From positions 310,001 through 374,000 of the forward strand of contig NZ_JANZKY010000002.1 of the NCBI RefSeq assembly GCF_025770765.1: DNA of 64,000 nt. Direction: 5' to 3'. A program made the translations under genes and the position numbers. The notes beneath the pieces were generated by a model that made no database searches, was not told where the DNA came from, and was given only the letters and a program-made list of their open reading frames with translations. Source of the stretch: Propionivibrio soli (GTDB lineage Bacteria > Pseudomonadota > Gammaproteobacteria > Burkholderiales > Rhodocyclaceae). How positions within the stretch are numbered: position 1 is the first letter of the stretch; every line of letters begins with the position of its first letter. Of the stretch, positions 25,572 to 36,065 are shown in pieces.

Positions 25572-26408
25572 CTACATGACGCGATGCGCGAGTGCCGGCA
25601 GGCTAGCGCGCACTTCGGCGATGCGGGCATGGTCGATCTCGCCGATCACCACCCCAGCCCCCTTCGGCAAGCGATCCACAACCTCGCCCCAAGGATCGAT
25701 CAACATACTATTGCCGTGCGTTTCCCGGCCGTTCTCGTGCTTGCCGCCTTGTGCGCTGGCGAGGACATAACACTGGTTCTCGATCGCCCGGGCGCGCAGC
25801 AGGATTTCCCAATGCGATCGTCCGGTGACTTCGGTGAAGGCGGCAGGAACGACGACAAGGTCTACGACACCCAAGGCGCGATAAAGCTCCGGGAAGCGCA
25901 CGTCGTAGCAGATCGAAAGGCCAACGCGGGCAAACGGCGTGTCGATCACCACCGGCGAGGAGCCGGGTTCGATCGTGGCGCTCTCGTTGTAGCGTTCGGT
26001 TCCCTTCTGGAAGCCGAACAGATGGATCTTGTCGTAACGCGCTACACGCCGGCCGTCTGGGTTGAACACTAGGGTCGTGTTGAGAACCTTTCCAGGATCA
26101 CGACTGACCAGAGGCATCGACCCGCCGATTAACCAGATCCCGTGCTCGCGTGCCGCGTTGGACAGAAAGTCCTGGATCGGACCAGTCCCTTCTTGTTCAC
26201 GCACGCGCACCTTGTCCGAGTCGCGCATCCCCATGATCGGGAAGTATTCGGGCAACACGACCAGACGGGCGCCATGGGTGGCTGCGTCTGCAATCAGCGC
26301 GGCCGCCGTGGCGAGGTTTTCCTCGACGCGCGGCGTCGACACCATCTGCACCGCGGCCACGCGAGCGTTGGCGAGGGGATGTTCGAAATCACTTGGCTGA
26401 GGATTCAT
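25572..26408 (-). CDS. carbon-nitrogen hydrolase (nitrilase superfamily)
   Basis: 278 residues. The catalytic triad is visible: Glu in 'VVLPEYFP' near residue 50, Lys in 'YDKIHLFGFQ' near 120, and Cys in 'GLSICYDVRFPELYR' near 155. The overall pattern matches the Nit1/Nit2-like group; E. coli-type members (YbeM-like) hydrolyse deaminated glutathione or omega-amides, so one of these is the likely reaction. The ATG with GGAAACAG lies 20 bases inside the end of yhdP, showing tight coupling. The open frame continues 73 codons into yhdP and is not real there. Confidence 0.88.
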   Translation of the reverse strand: MNPQPSDFEHPLANARVAAVQMVSTPRVEENLATAAALIADAATHGARLVVLPEYFPIMGMRDSDKVRVREQEGTGPIQDFLSNAAREHGIWLIGGSMPLVSRDPGKVLNTTLVFNPDGRRVARYDKIHLFGFQKGTERYNESATIEPGSSPVVIDTPFARVGLSICYDVRFPELYRALGVVDLVVVPAAFTEVTGRSHWEILLRARAIENQCYVLASAQGGKHENGRETHGNSMLIDPWGEVVDRLPKGAGVVIGEIDHARIAEVRASLPALAHRVM

Positions 26409-29400
26409 CGCTGTTTCCAGAAGTATTGGGAATCGTCGGCAGGCGAGGCAACAACGTCGGCTCGGTGCGCGCAACGCGTTCGACTTTCGGGTCATCCCAC
26501 GTACCGGTAACGAGGTACTCGTAACCGAACATATGATTGAGCGGGTTTTGCAGAATCTTGTGGGCAAGCAGCGTAGCCACGCCAGCGACCGGGTTGACGA
26601 GGGCGACCCCGAGTGCCGCCGTCCCACCGAGTTCCGGCTGCACGTTCACGTTAAGGTGTTGTGTCTCGCGCTGCAGATCCACTTCGCCACGCATGACTAC
26701 ACGGGCCGACGTGCTGTCGATCTGCAATCGCTCCGTTCGCATAACACCGCTGCGCACGGCCACCTTACTCGTGATGCTATCGAAAGCCAGCCCTTCACTG
26801 AATACGTCCTTGAAGTCCAGGGATATCCGGCGCGGTAGCCCCTGCAGGCTGATCAAACCAAGCAATTTTCCGGCCGCTCCCGGGTCAAGCTTGACGAACT
26901 GGCCCTTGCTCGCCTCGAGCTTGATGTCGCCGTTCAGCGATGGATAGTCGAAGTCCGTCGGCGCGCCATTCCAGCCGATTCGCCCCTCGAGTTGGGCGCT
27001 TCCGGAACGCACGGTCTCTGGATAGCCGACACGGTCGAGCAGCTTGCCCACATCGTCGCTTTCGATCCGGAACGCCAGTTGCGTCCGGCTGGTACCGTTT
27101 CCTGATTGCCACTGCCCGCTACCGGTGAGGCGGCCATTCGGGTTCGTCATCTCGACCTTGTCCAGGCGCCAGATTCGGGCTTCGTTACGTGCTTGCAGTT
27201 CCAGACGGCCGAAACGCTTTTTTCCGAGAACGAAATCGTCGGCGACGATGTCAAGCGCCGGCAAGCGTTCCGTCTGTTCGGCGTTGGTCGTCGGCGTCGA
27301 AGTGGCCTGCGAAGCGCCGGAGTCGGAGAGCGTCAGATGACGCAAACGAGCCGTGACTCGGCCATTGCCGGCGCTATCCCATTCCAGGTCTCCGGCGGCT
27401 TGGCGGGCGTTCAGGCGGATTTTCCAATCCCCTCCGCGCACCGCGCTCGCCGTCATATCCACGTCGTCCAGTTGATGACCGAAGACGATGAATTCGTTCG
27501 CCTTGAGGTTGACGGCATTAAGCCCGAAGCCGCCGCGCTCGTCGCCGCCACTGCCACTCCCGGATGGCGTGGAAAGCGCCCGACGCCAGGCATCGGTATC
27601 GAGACGCGACACGGTGATACCCGCAACAACCCCGCTTTCCGGCAGTTGCAGCGGCCGCCCCACGGCAATCGCCCCTCGTTCCGGGACGAACCCTTCGGCT
27701 TGCTTGCGTCGATTGAGCCGGATCGCCATCTTGTCGCCGAGGGCGACATCAATCTGGTCACGGGCGACGGCTGCCGCGGAGTCCGTTGCGGACGGTTTCT
27801 CATCGCCTACCAACGAGCGCTTTTCGAAACGCAACGGCAGCAGCGTTTCGGCGGCCTTGGACAGAGGCTCCGGGAAAGTCGATGCGATCCCGACGAGCGA
27901 CGATTCGATGACGAGGTCGGCGTTACGCTTGTTGACGCGGACCTCCCCGCGGTAAGGCGTCGCGCCAGAAAGCCTAGCAAGCAAAGGCGAATTAACCTGG
28001 CGACGCAACTGCGCGATATCGGCAGTGCCATTGGCCGTTATCAGCACGCGGCCATCTTTTTGGGTACCGCCCCGGATCTTGAGCGGACCGCCGAGGAAAT
28101 TGGCGTTGATGTCAGGAATCCGCAGATCGCGACCGGAGAACTGCAAGCTGCCGTTCACTTGCCCGATCGCCGGCAAACCGGGATCGACCGTCACCTCGTT
28201 GTTGGCGAAGCGGAAAGTCCCATCAATCTTCGAATCATCGAGTTTTGCTTCGTCGAGCGGAATTGATAGGCGCAGATCGAGACTCCCATTGCCTGACGCC
28301 CGCATGTCCTCGGTAAAGTGATCGATACGCTCGCCGACGGGGCTCTGCTCGACGAACTTGAGAAACTCGGCCGTCGGCCCATCCGCCTTACCCTTGATGT
28401 GGAGAACGGAGGTTGGCGCGTCGAAATCGGGGATTTCCGCGCGCGTGTTCGAAAGTTTCGCGCCGAGAATCGTTCCCCGGTGGGCATCGACCACCATCCC
28501 GGCGCCTTCAAAGCGCAGATCGCCTTCGATCCCCTCGATACGCGGCCATCCCTTGGCATAGTCCAGGACAACGTCGCGCGCTTTCACCGTAACCAGGAAG
28601 ACGCCTTTGCGTTTGTCAAGGAAAGGGAAGTCGCGCAGATCGCCCTTGAGCGTCAAATGGGCTTCCGGCGCATATCCGGAAACCAGGGATTCATGCAACC
28701 ACTTGCGCGCACCCGCACCGACCACGTGCGGCATGTACCGCCACACGGCTCGCGCATCACCGCGCGTAAGCTCCGCCGTCATGTCGATACGCCCGGGGCC
28801 TTCGCCGGTCGTACGGTATGTTCCTTGGGCCGATCCTGCCGCTTCAGGCCCAGCGAACTCGGCGTGCGGCAGTTCAACCGTCAGTTCGCCGCTCTCAAGC
28901 CGCCAGCGCGCTTGCGCCTTGAGCGTATCGAGAGCAATCAACGGTACCGGGAAAACGGTCGGTAGATCCAGCGTTGACGCCTTGGCGTCGAGCACCGCAG
29001 TACCGCCTTTTTCCGTTGCCTCCAACGTCCCCGACAGCCCGGAAAACCCTGGGAAATAACCGTTCGCTTTCAGTTCCAGTTGTTCGAACCCGGCTTTCCC
29101 CGAGTAGGTATACAAACGATCGGCGTCGCCTTCCCACTTCACGTTGAGATCGCGCACTCTGCCACTCGGGGCATACTCGCTCAACAGTTGGCGCGACTGG
29201 GCGTCCAACGGCAAGTACCCCGCCAACCGGGCCAGCGCCTCCAGATCCAACCGGCTCGCATTCGCGGCACCTGCGACGCGTTTGCCGTCGGCCAGCGGTT
29301 GCCACTTGACGTGAAAATCGGTGGGCTCGATGACGATCGCTTCTCGCCTTTCGGCTCCGCTTTCGGCCGCCCGGGTACGCAATTCGACGCGCCGCCCATC

Positions 29401-30375
29401 GGCTTCAAAACCAGTATCCGAAAACCGGGCGCCGATCCGCCCCGACATGCGATCAAGATCTATTGGTGGAAGATCTTTCGCCAGGCGCAGATTGACGTCT
29501 TCCAGCGAAACGTCAGCCGTGATCTCGCGCAACTCGCCGCGGACGATCGCCAGCCAGGCACGCAAAGCCCCGCGTCCATAAGGCAGAGCAAAGGGGTAGT
29601 CGACCCATTGCCGCCACACAGCAAGGTCCGCGTACCCGATCTCGGCATAGGCCTGTCCCGACCCAAGCTCCATTTCTCCGATATCCGTGCCGCGAAAATC
29701 GCCACGCACGTCGATCCGCGAGGCCAATTCCGCCGGAGGCATGGCCGTAAGGCCGAAACGATGATGGCCGCTCTCGTTGTCCAACGCGAAGTTGAGGTCC
29801 TCGAGTACGAGCGCCGGCGCACCGCGCAGGTCATCTTCCCAGACGACCGTCGCACCGAGAATGCGGATGTGTTTCTGCGCGAATATCCACTTCGAGACGC
29901 CGCCGCCCTCCCGCTCTTCGTTGCTGACCGGGATGCCGGCAACCGAAAAGCGCCCGTCCTTATCGCGGCGGATATTCAGCGTCGGCTCCTCGATACGCAG
30001 CAGGCGCAAACGGAACTGCCCGGTAGGAACGGACCACCACGACAAGACGGCCTCGACTCGCGAAAAGGCAATGGCCGGCCGCCCCTCGCGATCATCCACG
30101 CGGACATCGAGCAAGGTGAGATCGGGATTGATACCCGCCCAACTGGCTTCGATACGCCCGATACTGACCGTCTGCTGCATGACCTCGCCCGCCATGCGCT
30201 CGATCGCCGAACGGTAATGCTCGATGTTCGGGAGGATGCTGTAGCGGAGGATCAGGACAAGCGCGACGAACCCGAAGTAGATGCCCGTAGCCGTCCACAG
30301 CAACGCACGCGCTACGCGGCGCACCGCCGACCTACGGACGAATGCAACCGGCGCGCGCTGAACATCCGGCGTCAT
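26389..30375 (-). CDS. yhdP: YhdP family protein, AsmA-like lipid-transfer bridge
   Basis: 1328 residues. One N-terminal membrane helix at about 27-47 (ALLWTATGIYFGFVALVLIL), then a very long periplasmic domain of repeating beta-strands, ending with a conserved AsmA-like C-terminal region ('PSLNGDIKLEASKGQFVKL' near 1190). YhdP spans the periplasm with TamB and YdbH and helps move phospholipids to the outer membrane. Length agrees with E. coli YhdP (1266). The ATG at 30375 follows an in-frame TTG by two codons; neither has a strong ribosome site. It leads the yhdP-nitrilase-tldD operon and is divergent from glnE. Confidence 0.9.
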   Translation of the reverse strand: MTPDVQRAPVAFVRRSAVRRVARALLWTATGIYFGFVALVLILRYSILPNIEHYRSAIERMAGEVMQQTVSIGRIEASWAGINPDLTLLDVRVDDREGRPAIAFSRVEAVLSWWSVPTGQFRLRLLRIEEPTLNIRRDKDGRFSVAGIPVSNEEREGGGVSKWIFAQKHIRILGATVVWEDDLRGAPALVLEDLNFALDNESGHHRFGLTAMPPAELASRIDVRGDFRGTDIGEMELGSGQAYAEIGYADLAVWRQWVDYPFALPYGRGALRAWLAIVRGELREITADVSLEDVNLRLAKDLPPIDLDRMSGRIGARFSDTGFEADGRRVELRTRAAESGAERREAIVIEPTDFHVKWQPLADGKRVAGAANASRLDLEALARLAGYLPLDAQSRQLLSEYAPSGRVRDLNVKWEGDADRLYTYSGKAGFEQLELKANGYFPGFSGLSGTLEATEKGGTAVLDAKASTLDLPTVFPVPLIALDTLKAQARWRLESGELTVELPHAEFAGPEAAGSAQGTYRTTGEGPGRIDMTAELTRGDARAVWRYMPHVVGAGARKWLHESLVSGYAPEAHLTLKGDLRDFPFLDKRKGVFLVTVKARDVVLDYAKGWPRIEGIEGDLRFEGAGMVVDAHRGTILGAKLSNTRAEIPDFDAPTSVLHIKGKADGPTAEFLKFVEQSPVGERIDHFTEDMRASGNGSLDLRLSIPLDEAKLDDSKIDGTFRFANNEVTVDPGLPAIGQVNGSLQFSGRDLRIPDINANFLGGPLKIRGGTQKDGRVLITANGTADIAQLRRQVNSPLLARLSGATPYRGEVRVNKRNADLVIESSLVGIASTFPEPLSKAAETLLPLRFEKRSLVGDEKPSATDSAAAVARDQIDVALGDKMAIRLNRRKQAEGFVPERGAIAVGRPLQLPESGVVAGITVSRLDTDAWRRALSTPSGSGSGGDERGGFGLNAVNLKANEFIVFGHQLDDVDMTASAVRGGDWKIRLNARQAAGDLEWDSAGNGRVTARLRHLTLSDSGASQATSTPTTNAEQTERLPALDIVADDFVLGKKRFGRLELQARNEARIWRLDKVEMTNPNGRLTGSGQWQSGNGTSRTQLAFRIESDDVGKLLDRVGYPETVRSGSAQLEGRIGWNGAPTDFDYPSLNGDIKLEASKGQFVKLDPGAAGKLLGLISLQGLPRRISLDFKDVFSEGLAFDSITSKVAVRSGVMRTERLQIDSTSARVVMRGEVDLQRETQHLNVNVQPELGGTAALGVALVNPVAGVATLLAHKILQNPLNHMFGYEYLVTGTWDDPKVERVARTEPTLLPRLPTIPNTSGNSDESSAK

Positions 30376-30561
30376 GGACAAACGACCCGCTGAAGACTTA
30401 GCCTACGATGAATGCACGTCACTGGAATAGCGAATTTCCGAAAATCCTGATAAACGCGCATTGTAAACGCTTTGGCGGCGCCAACGAGGCCGCCCGCTCC
30501 CGGGCCTTTGGCCGTGCAAACGGCGTGCCCCAACAAATCTGACCCGCGCACTGCATACACG

Positions 30562-33300
30562 ATGGACGAACGGTTCGAAACCAGCCCCGATGCCTTCCCG
30601 GCCGAATGGCAGCCGGCGTTATCCCACAGCCGCTATCTACTCCACCTGCTGACGGCTCGGCCCGAGATTGTCGAGTGGCTCAAGGCTCATGCCGGCCAGC
30701 CCATCGATGCCGGCTTGATGCGCGAATTCCTGGTTAACGGCACTCCCCAAGATGAAGTCGGACTCAAACGCATCCTCCGGCAGCTGCGTCAGCGCGTCCT
30801 CGCGGCATTGATCGTGCGCGACCTCTGTGGGGTGGCACCGTTGGCCGAGGTCGTCGAGACGATGACCTGCCTCGCCGACGTGACAACCAATTTTGCCCTT
30901 AACCATCTCCATCGCCAGTTGGCCGTACAGTTCGGCGAGCCGCTGGACAAGAAGGGAGAGCCGCAGCGTCTGATCGTCGTCGGCATGGGTAAGCTTGGCG
31001 GACGTGAACTCAACGTTTCGTCCGACGTCGATTACATCTTCATCTACCCGGAGGACGGCGAAACGGCAGGAAACCAGGAAACCGGTCGCAAGATCGAGGT
31101 GTATGAATTTTTCGTCCGGCTCGGCAAGCGCCTCATCGCCGCTCTCGACGAGATCACCGAGGACGGGCAAGTCTTCCGCGTCGATATGCGCTTGCGTCCG
31201 AACGGCGACTCCGGGCCGCTCGTCTGTTCGATTGTCTCACTTGAGAATTACCTGATCACCCAAGGGCGCGAGTGGGAGCGTTATGCGTGGATCAAGGCAC
31301 GCGTAATGAACGAAGGCAGCAACAGCCAACCCGAATGGACGACGATGCTCGAACACGTCGCACGCCCGTTCATCTTCCGAAAGTACCTGGACTTCGGCGC
31401 CATCAACGCGATGCGCGATCTGCACGCCCAGATCCGGCGCGAGGTGGCGCGCAAGGATATGGCGGATCACATCAAGCTCGGCCCGGGCGGCATCCGTGAG
31501 ATCGAATTCATCGCCCAGGTGTTCCAACTGATCCGCGGCGGCCGCGACCCGTCACTGCAAATCCGGCCGACGCTAAAAGTTCTGGGCTTGCTCGTTGAGC
31601 GGCGCCTCCTGCCGGCAGAAAGCGAACGCGAACTGGTCGCGGCTTACGAGTTTCTACGTCGCCTTGAACACCGCTTGCAGTACGTGGCCGACGCGCAGAC
31701 GCACATGCTGCCGACCGGTGACGCTGAACGCCACATCATCGCCGCCTCCATGGGGTTCGCAGACTGGAGCAAATTGCGCGCGGTGCTCGACGCACATCGT
31801 CATCGCGTGGCTGGCCATTTCGAACAGGTTTTCTCGGACCCTGAGAACGGAACGCACCCGCTGGCCGGGCTGTGGCACGAACAACACGAAGGTGACGACG
31901 CGCTCGAAGCCGCGGCCAACCTCGGTTTCCGGCAGCCGAAAGCCATGCTTGAGCGCCTGCATCGCTTCCGCCAGAGCGCCAAATACCAACAACTCGCGGC
32001 ACCGATCCGAGAACGTCTAGACCTGCTCGGGCCGCGTTTGATCGCCGCGGCGGCGGCGACCCCGGTACCCGACGCCACCTGGCAACGCGGACTCGATTTC
32101 TTCGAGACGATCAGCCGGCGAGGTGCCTATCTCGCGCTACTGCAACAGTATCCGCAAGCCCTGACCAAACTCGCTGAAATCATCGGCAGCTCGGCCTGGG
32201 CTGCCACTTACCTGACGCGGCACCCGATTCTCCTGGATGAAGTACTCGATCCGCGCCTCTACGAAGTCGCCACCGATTGGGAGAGCTTCCGTCAGGATCT
32301 CGACGCACGCCTGGCCGAACAAGCCGGCGACACCGAGCGAGAGATGGATATTCTGCGGGAAGCCCACCACGCCCAGGTTTTCCGCCTCCTGGCGCAGGAC
32401 ATCGCGGGTCTGCAGACGGTCGAGCGGCTCGCCGATCACCTCACCGAACTTGCTGACATCGTCGTCAAAACCACGCTGCGCCTTTGTTGGGAAAAACTCA
32501 AAGACCGTCACCCGTACCCGGATCGGCCACCGAAGTTTGCGGTCATCGCCTACGGCAAGCTGGGCGGCAAGGAACTCGGTTACGGGTCTGACCTCGACCT
32601 CGTTTTCCTGCATAACGATCCGGAACCCGACGTTGGTGCCCTCTACGCCCGGTTGGGTCAGCGAATGAGTACGTGGATGTCGAGCCAGACCTCGGCCGGC
32701 ATCCTCTTCGAGACCGATTTCCGTCTGCGTCCCAATGGCGACTCCGGCATGCTCGTCAATTCGCTCGAGGCATTCCGCGAATACGAACTGCAAAAAGCGT
32801 GGGCGTGGGAGCACCAAGCGCTGACCCGGGCGCGGTTCTGCGCCGGAGACGTCGAACTCGGCGCACAGTTCGAAGCGCTGCGCATCGAGATACTGCGTCA
32901 GCCGCGCGACCTCACAAAGTTGAGAGAAGACGTTCTCGCGATGCGTCAGCGAATGCTCGACGCACATGCCTCAAACAGCGAGGAGATCTTCGACCTGAAG
33001 CAGGATCCCGGCGGGCTCATCGACGTCGAGTTCATCGTGCAATACCTGATTCTCGGACATGCTCATGCGCACCCGCGCTTGTGCGGAAACCTGGGCAACA
33101 TCGCGCTGCTCGGCATTGCGGCCGAACTCGGGCTGATTCCCGCTGAGCTTGCGAACCCGGTACGCGATGTCTATCGCGACTTCCGCCGCCTCCAGCACGC
33201 CTTCCGCCTTGACGGCATCAGCAAGTCACGCATCGAGCGAGCCGCACACACTCGGGAAATCGAAGCGGTCCGCCGGCTTTGGGACTTTGTATTCGGCTGA
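30562..33300 (+). CDS. glnE: bifunctional glutamine synthetase adenylyltransferase/adenylyl-removing enzyme
   Basis: 912 residues (E. coli 946). Controls glutamine synthetase by adding and removing AMP in response to PII and glutamine. Two nucleotidyltransferase domains are visible: the deadenylase 'GMGKLGGRELNVSSDVDYIF' near residue 140 and the adenylylase 'YGKLGGKELGYGSDLDLVF' near 675. Both have the paired Asp residues needed for metal, so both activities should be present. The start at 30562 has no clear ribosome site; the frame opens 30 codons earlier. Confidence 0.95.
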   Translation: MDERFETSPDAFPAEWQPALSHSRYLLHLLTARPEIVEWLKAHAGQPIDAGLMREFLVNGTPQDEVGLKRILRQLRQRVLAALIVRDLCGVAPLAEVVETMTCLADVTTNFALNHLHRQLAVQFGEPLDKKGEPQRLIVVGMGKLGGRELNVSSDVDYIFIYPEDGETAGNQETGRKIEVYEFFVRLGKRLIAALDEITEDGQVFRVDMRLRPNGDSGPLVCSIVSLENYLITQGREWERYAWIKARVMNEGSNSQPEWTTMLEHVARPFIFRKYLDFGAINAMRDLHAQIRREVARKDMADHIKLGPGGIREIEFIAQVFQLIRGGRDPSLQIRPTLKVLGLLVERRLLPAESERELVAAYEFLRRLEHRLQYVADAQTHMLPTGDAERHIIAASMGFADWSKLRAVLDAHRHRVAGHFEQVFSDPENGTHPLAGLWHEQHEGDDALEAAANLGFRQPKAMLERLHRFRQSAKYQQLAAPIRERLDLLGPRLIAAAAATPVPDATWQRGLDFFETISRRGAYLALLQQYPQALTKLAEIIGSSAWAATYLTRHPILLDEVLDPRLYEVATDWESFRQDLDARLAEQAGDTEREMDILREAHHAQVFRLLAQDIAGLQTVERLADHLTELADIVVKTTLRLCWEKLKDRHPYPDRPPKFAVIAYGKLGGKELGYGSDLDLVFLHNDPEPDVGALYARLGQRMSTWMSSQTSAGILFETDFRLRPNGDSGMLVNSLEAFREYELQKAWAWEHQALTRARFCAGDVELGAQFEALRIEILRQPRDLTKLREDVLAMRQRMLDAHASNSEEIFDLKQDPGGLIDVEFIVQYLILGHAHAHPRLCGNLGNIALLGIAAELGLIPAELANPVRDVYRDFRRLQHAFRLDGISKSRIERAAHTREIEAVRRLWDFVFG

Positions 33301-33401
33301 GCAACGGTCCGCAGCCGTCAGTCGAACATGCAATAGACGACGCACATGCCGTCAGAACCGGCTCGCCACATGACGAGCCGAAGATCGGACGAGTGAAAGA
33401 A

Positions 33402-33842
33402 TCAGCCCTGCTCGGCTGGATTCTTGAGACTGTCGCGGATTTCGCGCAGCAACAGGATGTCTTCGGGAGTCGCCGGCGGCGGGGGCGGCGGTTCCGAGCG
33501 CTTGAGGCGGTTCATCTGCTTCACCATCATGAAAATGATGAAGGCTAGGATGACGAAGTTGACGAAGATGGTGAGGAAGCTGCCATAGGCAAAAACGGGC
33601 ACCTGCGCTTTCTTCAGTGCGTCGAGCGTCATCGCCGTTCCCGGCGGCACACTGCCGAGCACGAAGAACATGCCGGAAAAATCGAGTCGCCCGCCCATGA
33701 TCCAGGCGATGACGGGCATGATGAGATCGCCCACGACCGAATCGACGATCTTTCCAAACGCGCCGCCGATGATCACGCCAACGGCAAGGTCGATGACGTT
33801 GCCGCGCATCGCGAACTGCTTGAACTCCTGGAGGATACTCAT
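33402..33842 (-). CDS. mscL: large-conductance mechanosensitive channel
   Basis: 146 residues, ribosome site AAGGAG. Two membrane segments: TM1 about 16-40 ([19 protein letters not shown]) and TM2 about 75-100. The N-terminal '[10 protein letters not shown]' amphipathic helix and the C-terminal helical bundle are present, with a run of prolines (PPPPPP) before the final helix. Releases solutes on hypo-osmotic shock. It is convergent with glnE. Confidence 0.96.
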   Translation of the reverse strand: MSILQEFKQFAMRGNVIDLAVGVIIGGAFGKIVDSVVGDLIMPVIAWIMGGRLDFSGMFFVLGSVPPGTAMTLDALKKAQVPVFAYGSFLTIFVNFVILAFIIFMMVKQMNRLKRSEPPPPPPATPEDILLLREIRDSLKNPAEQG

Positions 33843-33939
33843 GGTTTCTCCTTTATCGCGAGTGGAGGAAATGCAACTGTACTACCTGTGCGGTGAAGCG
33901 CCTAGACGCGGCAGTTACCGCGGCCGCCCCGGTGCCTCT

Positions 33940-35094
33940 TCACGCGCGGCGCAACCTCTCGGCAGCGGCCGCTAGCGTCGCCTCTTCCTTGGCAAAACAG
34001 AATCGGACAACCCGGTCGTCGTGCCCATCGGGCTGGAAGGCCGACACCGGGATCGCAGCCACTCCGATCTCGCGTGTGAGCCATGCGGCGAATTCGCGAT
34101 CGGCAAGGGGCGACACAGCGTCGTAACGCGCCAATTGAAAGTAAGTTCCCCGGCAGGGCAGTAACTCAAAGCGCGAACCACGGAGCAGCGAGTGGAAATA
34201 GTCGCGCTTGCGTTGATAAAAGGCGGCCAACTGCAGGTAGCGCGAGGCGTCGCGCATGTACTCGGCAATACCCAATTGGCACGGCGTGTTGACCGAGAAG
34301 ACATTGAACTGATGGACCTTGCGGAACTCGGCCATCAGCTCGGCCTCCGCGAGCAGGTAGCCAATCTTCCAGCCCGTGATGTGGTAGGTCTTGCCAAACG
34401 AGGAGACGACGCACGTGCGAGCCGCGAGTTCCCGATGTGCTGCCAGACTGGCATGCCGGACCCCGTCGAAGACAATGTGCTCGTAGACCTCGTCGGCCAA
34501 AACGACGATATCGGTGTTGCACGTCAAATCGGCCAGCGCGTCGAGATCCGCCGCGTCAAGAGAGCCGCCCGTCGGGTTATGCGGCGAGTTGACGATAATC
34601 ATCCGAGTGCGCGACGTGATGAGGCCGCGTACTTCGTTCCAATCGGGCCGGTACTCCGGGAAGCGGAGATGCGCATACACCGCCTTGCCACCAACGGCTT
34701 CAATCGCAGGCACGTAGCTGTCATACACCGGGGCAAAGACCACGACCTCATCGCCGCTTCTGACGAAGGCCGCGATGGCAGTGAAGATTGCCTGGGTCGC
34801 CCCGGCGGTGACTGTGATTTCGTCGTCCGAGTCATAGCGTTTGCCGTAGAGGACTTCGACCTTGTCGGCAATCGCGCGCCGCAACTCCGGCACGCCGGTC
34901 ATCGGCGCGTACTGGTTGCGCCCCTCACGCATCGCCCGGGCCGCCGCATCAAACAGTGCCGCATCGGCCTGGAAATCCGGAAACCCCTGCGAGAGATTGA
35001 TCGCACCGACTTCGGCGGCGAGCCGTGACATCACGGTAAAGATCGTCGTTCCTACCCACGGCAGTTTCGAATCGACAGCGATCGATGCAGTCAT
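33940..35094 (-). CDS. class I/II PLP aminotransferase, methionine aminotransferase (YbdL) type
   Basis: 384 residues. Fold type I aminotransferase: 'INLSQGFPDFQ' near residue 33, 'NQYAPMTGVPELRRAIA', 'NSPHNPTG' near 165, 'VLADEVYEHIVFDG' and the PLP lysine in 'VSSFGKTYHITGWKIGY' near 235. This pattern is that of YbdL/KAT enzymes, which prefer methionine and aromatic amino acids and can make methionine from its 2-oxo acid KMTB. A methionine-salvage gene (mtnA) lies 1 kb away on the other strand, which supports that role. It could instead be a general kynurenine/glutamine transaminase. Confidence 0.82.
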   Translation of the reverse strand: MTASIAVDSKLPWVGTTIFTVMSRLAAEVGAINLSQGFPDFQADAALFDAAARAMREGRNQYAPMTGVPELRRAIADKVEVLYGKRYDSDDEITVTAGATQAIFTAIAAFVRSGDEVVVFAPVYDSYVPAIEAVGGKAVYAHLRFPEYRPDWNEVRGLITSRTRMIIVNSPHNPTGGSLDAADLDALADLTCNTDIVVLADEVYEHIVFDGVRHASLAAHRELAARTCVVSSFGKTYHITGWKIGYLLAEAELMAEFRKVHQFNVFSVNTPCQLGIAEYMRDASRYLQLAAFYQRKRDYFHSLLRGSRFELLPCRGTYFQLARYDAVSPLADREFAAWLTREIGVAAIPVSAFQPDGHDDRVVRFCFAKEEATLAAAAERLRRA

Positions 35095-35277
35095 CAGTTC
35101 CCCGGCGACAAACGTTTAATCAGGAATGGAGTCTAGAAGCAGGAAATTCGCGAAGCAAGCGGTACCAAGCCATCGCGAGGGACACTGAACTTCCGACGTC
35201 CGCCGCAGCCCTAGCGCGGAAGCCGCTTCGCCATTAGTATGGCGGGCAAACTGGGAACCGAGCCACGCACGACCGCC

Positions 35278-36012
35278 ATGGAAAACCACTATTCCGAAGA
35301 GGAAATAGAGCGCTGCACGATCACCGACCGACGCGAGATCGTGTTCCTTTTGCGTGGGCTGATCAAGCAGGGCCATCGGTTTTCGGTGCTCTTTCAGGAA
35401 GGTCGGCAGAGCTTTCTGACCGTACTTATCGAAGTATCGGAGGCGAACGAACGGATCTACTTCGACATCGGCGGCAGTCCCGAAACCAACCGTGCCTTCC
35501 TCAACGCGGAACACAGCACGTTCACCACCTACGTCGAAGGCATACGCATCCAGTTCTCGGTCAAGAAAGGCGAGGAAACGTCATTGCGCGGGGAACGTGT
35601 ATTCGCTGTCCCCTTGCCGCGCAGCTTGCTTCGCCTGCAGCGACGGGAGCTCTTTCGTGTCGAATTGCCGACGGCAAACCCCTATCTCTGCCGAATCCGC
35701 CGCGGATCTCCCCAAGAGGAGGTAGTGCCTCTGCATGACATTTCAATCGGCGGCATCGGCGTTCGGTCGACGAAGCCGCTCAACTATGAACAACTCGAGG
35801 TCCTCGAAAACTGCTGGATCGACTTGCACGAAGCGGGGATGCTGCAAGCACGCTTGGAGGTGCGTTACGTCGCCTCGCTTACCGGCCGTACAGGCAAGCC
35901 GCTATGGCACATCGGCTGCAAATTCCTTGCCCTCACGCCGGCCAATGAGGTCCTCATCCAGCGCTTCATGGCCCGTATCGAGGCCGAACGGAGAGCGCTC
36001 TCGGCAGGGTGA
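35278..36012 (+). CDS. ycgR: YcgR-type flagellar brake protein with PilZ domain
   Basis: 244 residues from ATG 35278; an in-frame ATG at 35239 is an alternative, and neither has a good ribosome site. An N-terminal YcgR domain (about 5-110) is followed by a C-terminal PilZ domain with both cyclic-di-GMP motifs: RLQRRELFR (RxxxR) near residue 120 and 'DISIGGIGV' (DxSxxG) near 155. YcgR binds c-di-GMP and slows the flagellar motor. No flagellar gene is in the window. Convergent genes flank it on one side and mtnA follows after 51 bases. Confidence 0.85.
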   Translation: MENHYSEEEIERCTITDRREIVFLLRGLIKQGHRFSVLFQEGRQSFLTVLIEVSEANERIYFDIGGSPETNRAFLNAEHSTFTTYVEGIRIQFSVKKGEETSLRGERVFAVPLPRSLLRLQRRELFRVELPTANPYLCRIRRGSPQEEVVPLHDISIGGIGVRSTKPLNYEQLEVLENCWIDLHEAGMLQARLEVRYVASLTGRTGKPLWHIGCKFLALTPANEVLIQRFMARIEAERRALSAG

Positions 36013-36056
36013 ACGCGCGGAAGCCATTGTGAGGCGCGGAAGCGACCCGGCACGGC

Positions 36057-36065
36057 TGATAGAAT
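36057..36065 (+). promoter_or_regulatory. extended -10 promoter element overlapping the mtnA start
   Basis: TGATAGAAT fits the TGnTATAAT extended -10. Transcription would begin around 36072, next to the second ATG of mtnA. No good -35 is seen. Confidence 0.4.

Noticed and set aside
29080-30393. 437-codon open frame opposite yhdP
   Set aside because: Antisense shadow caused by high third-position GC.
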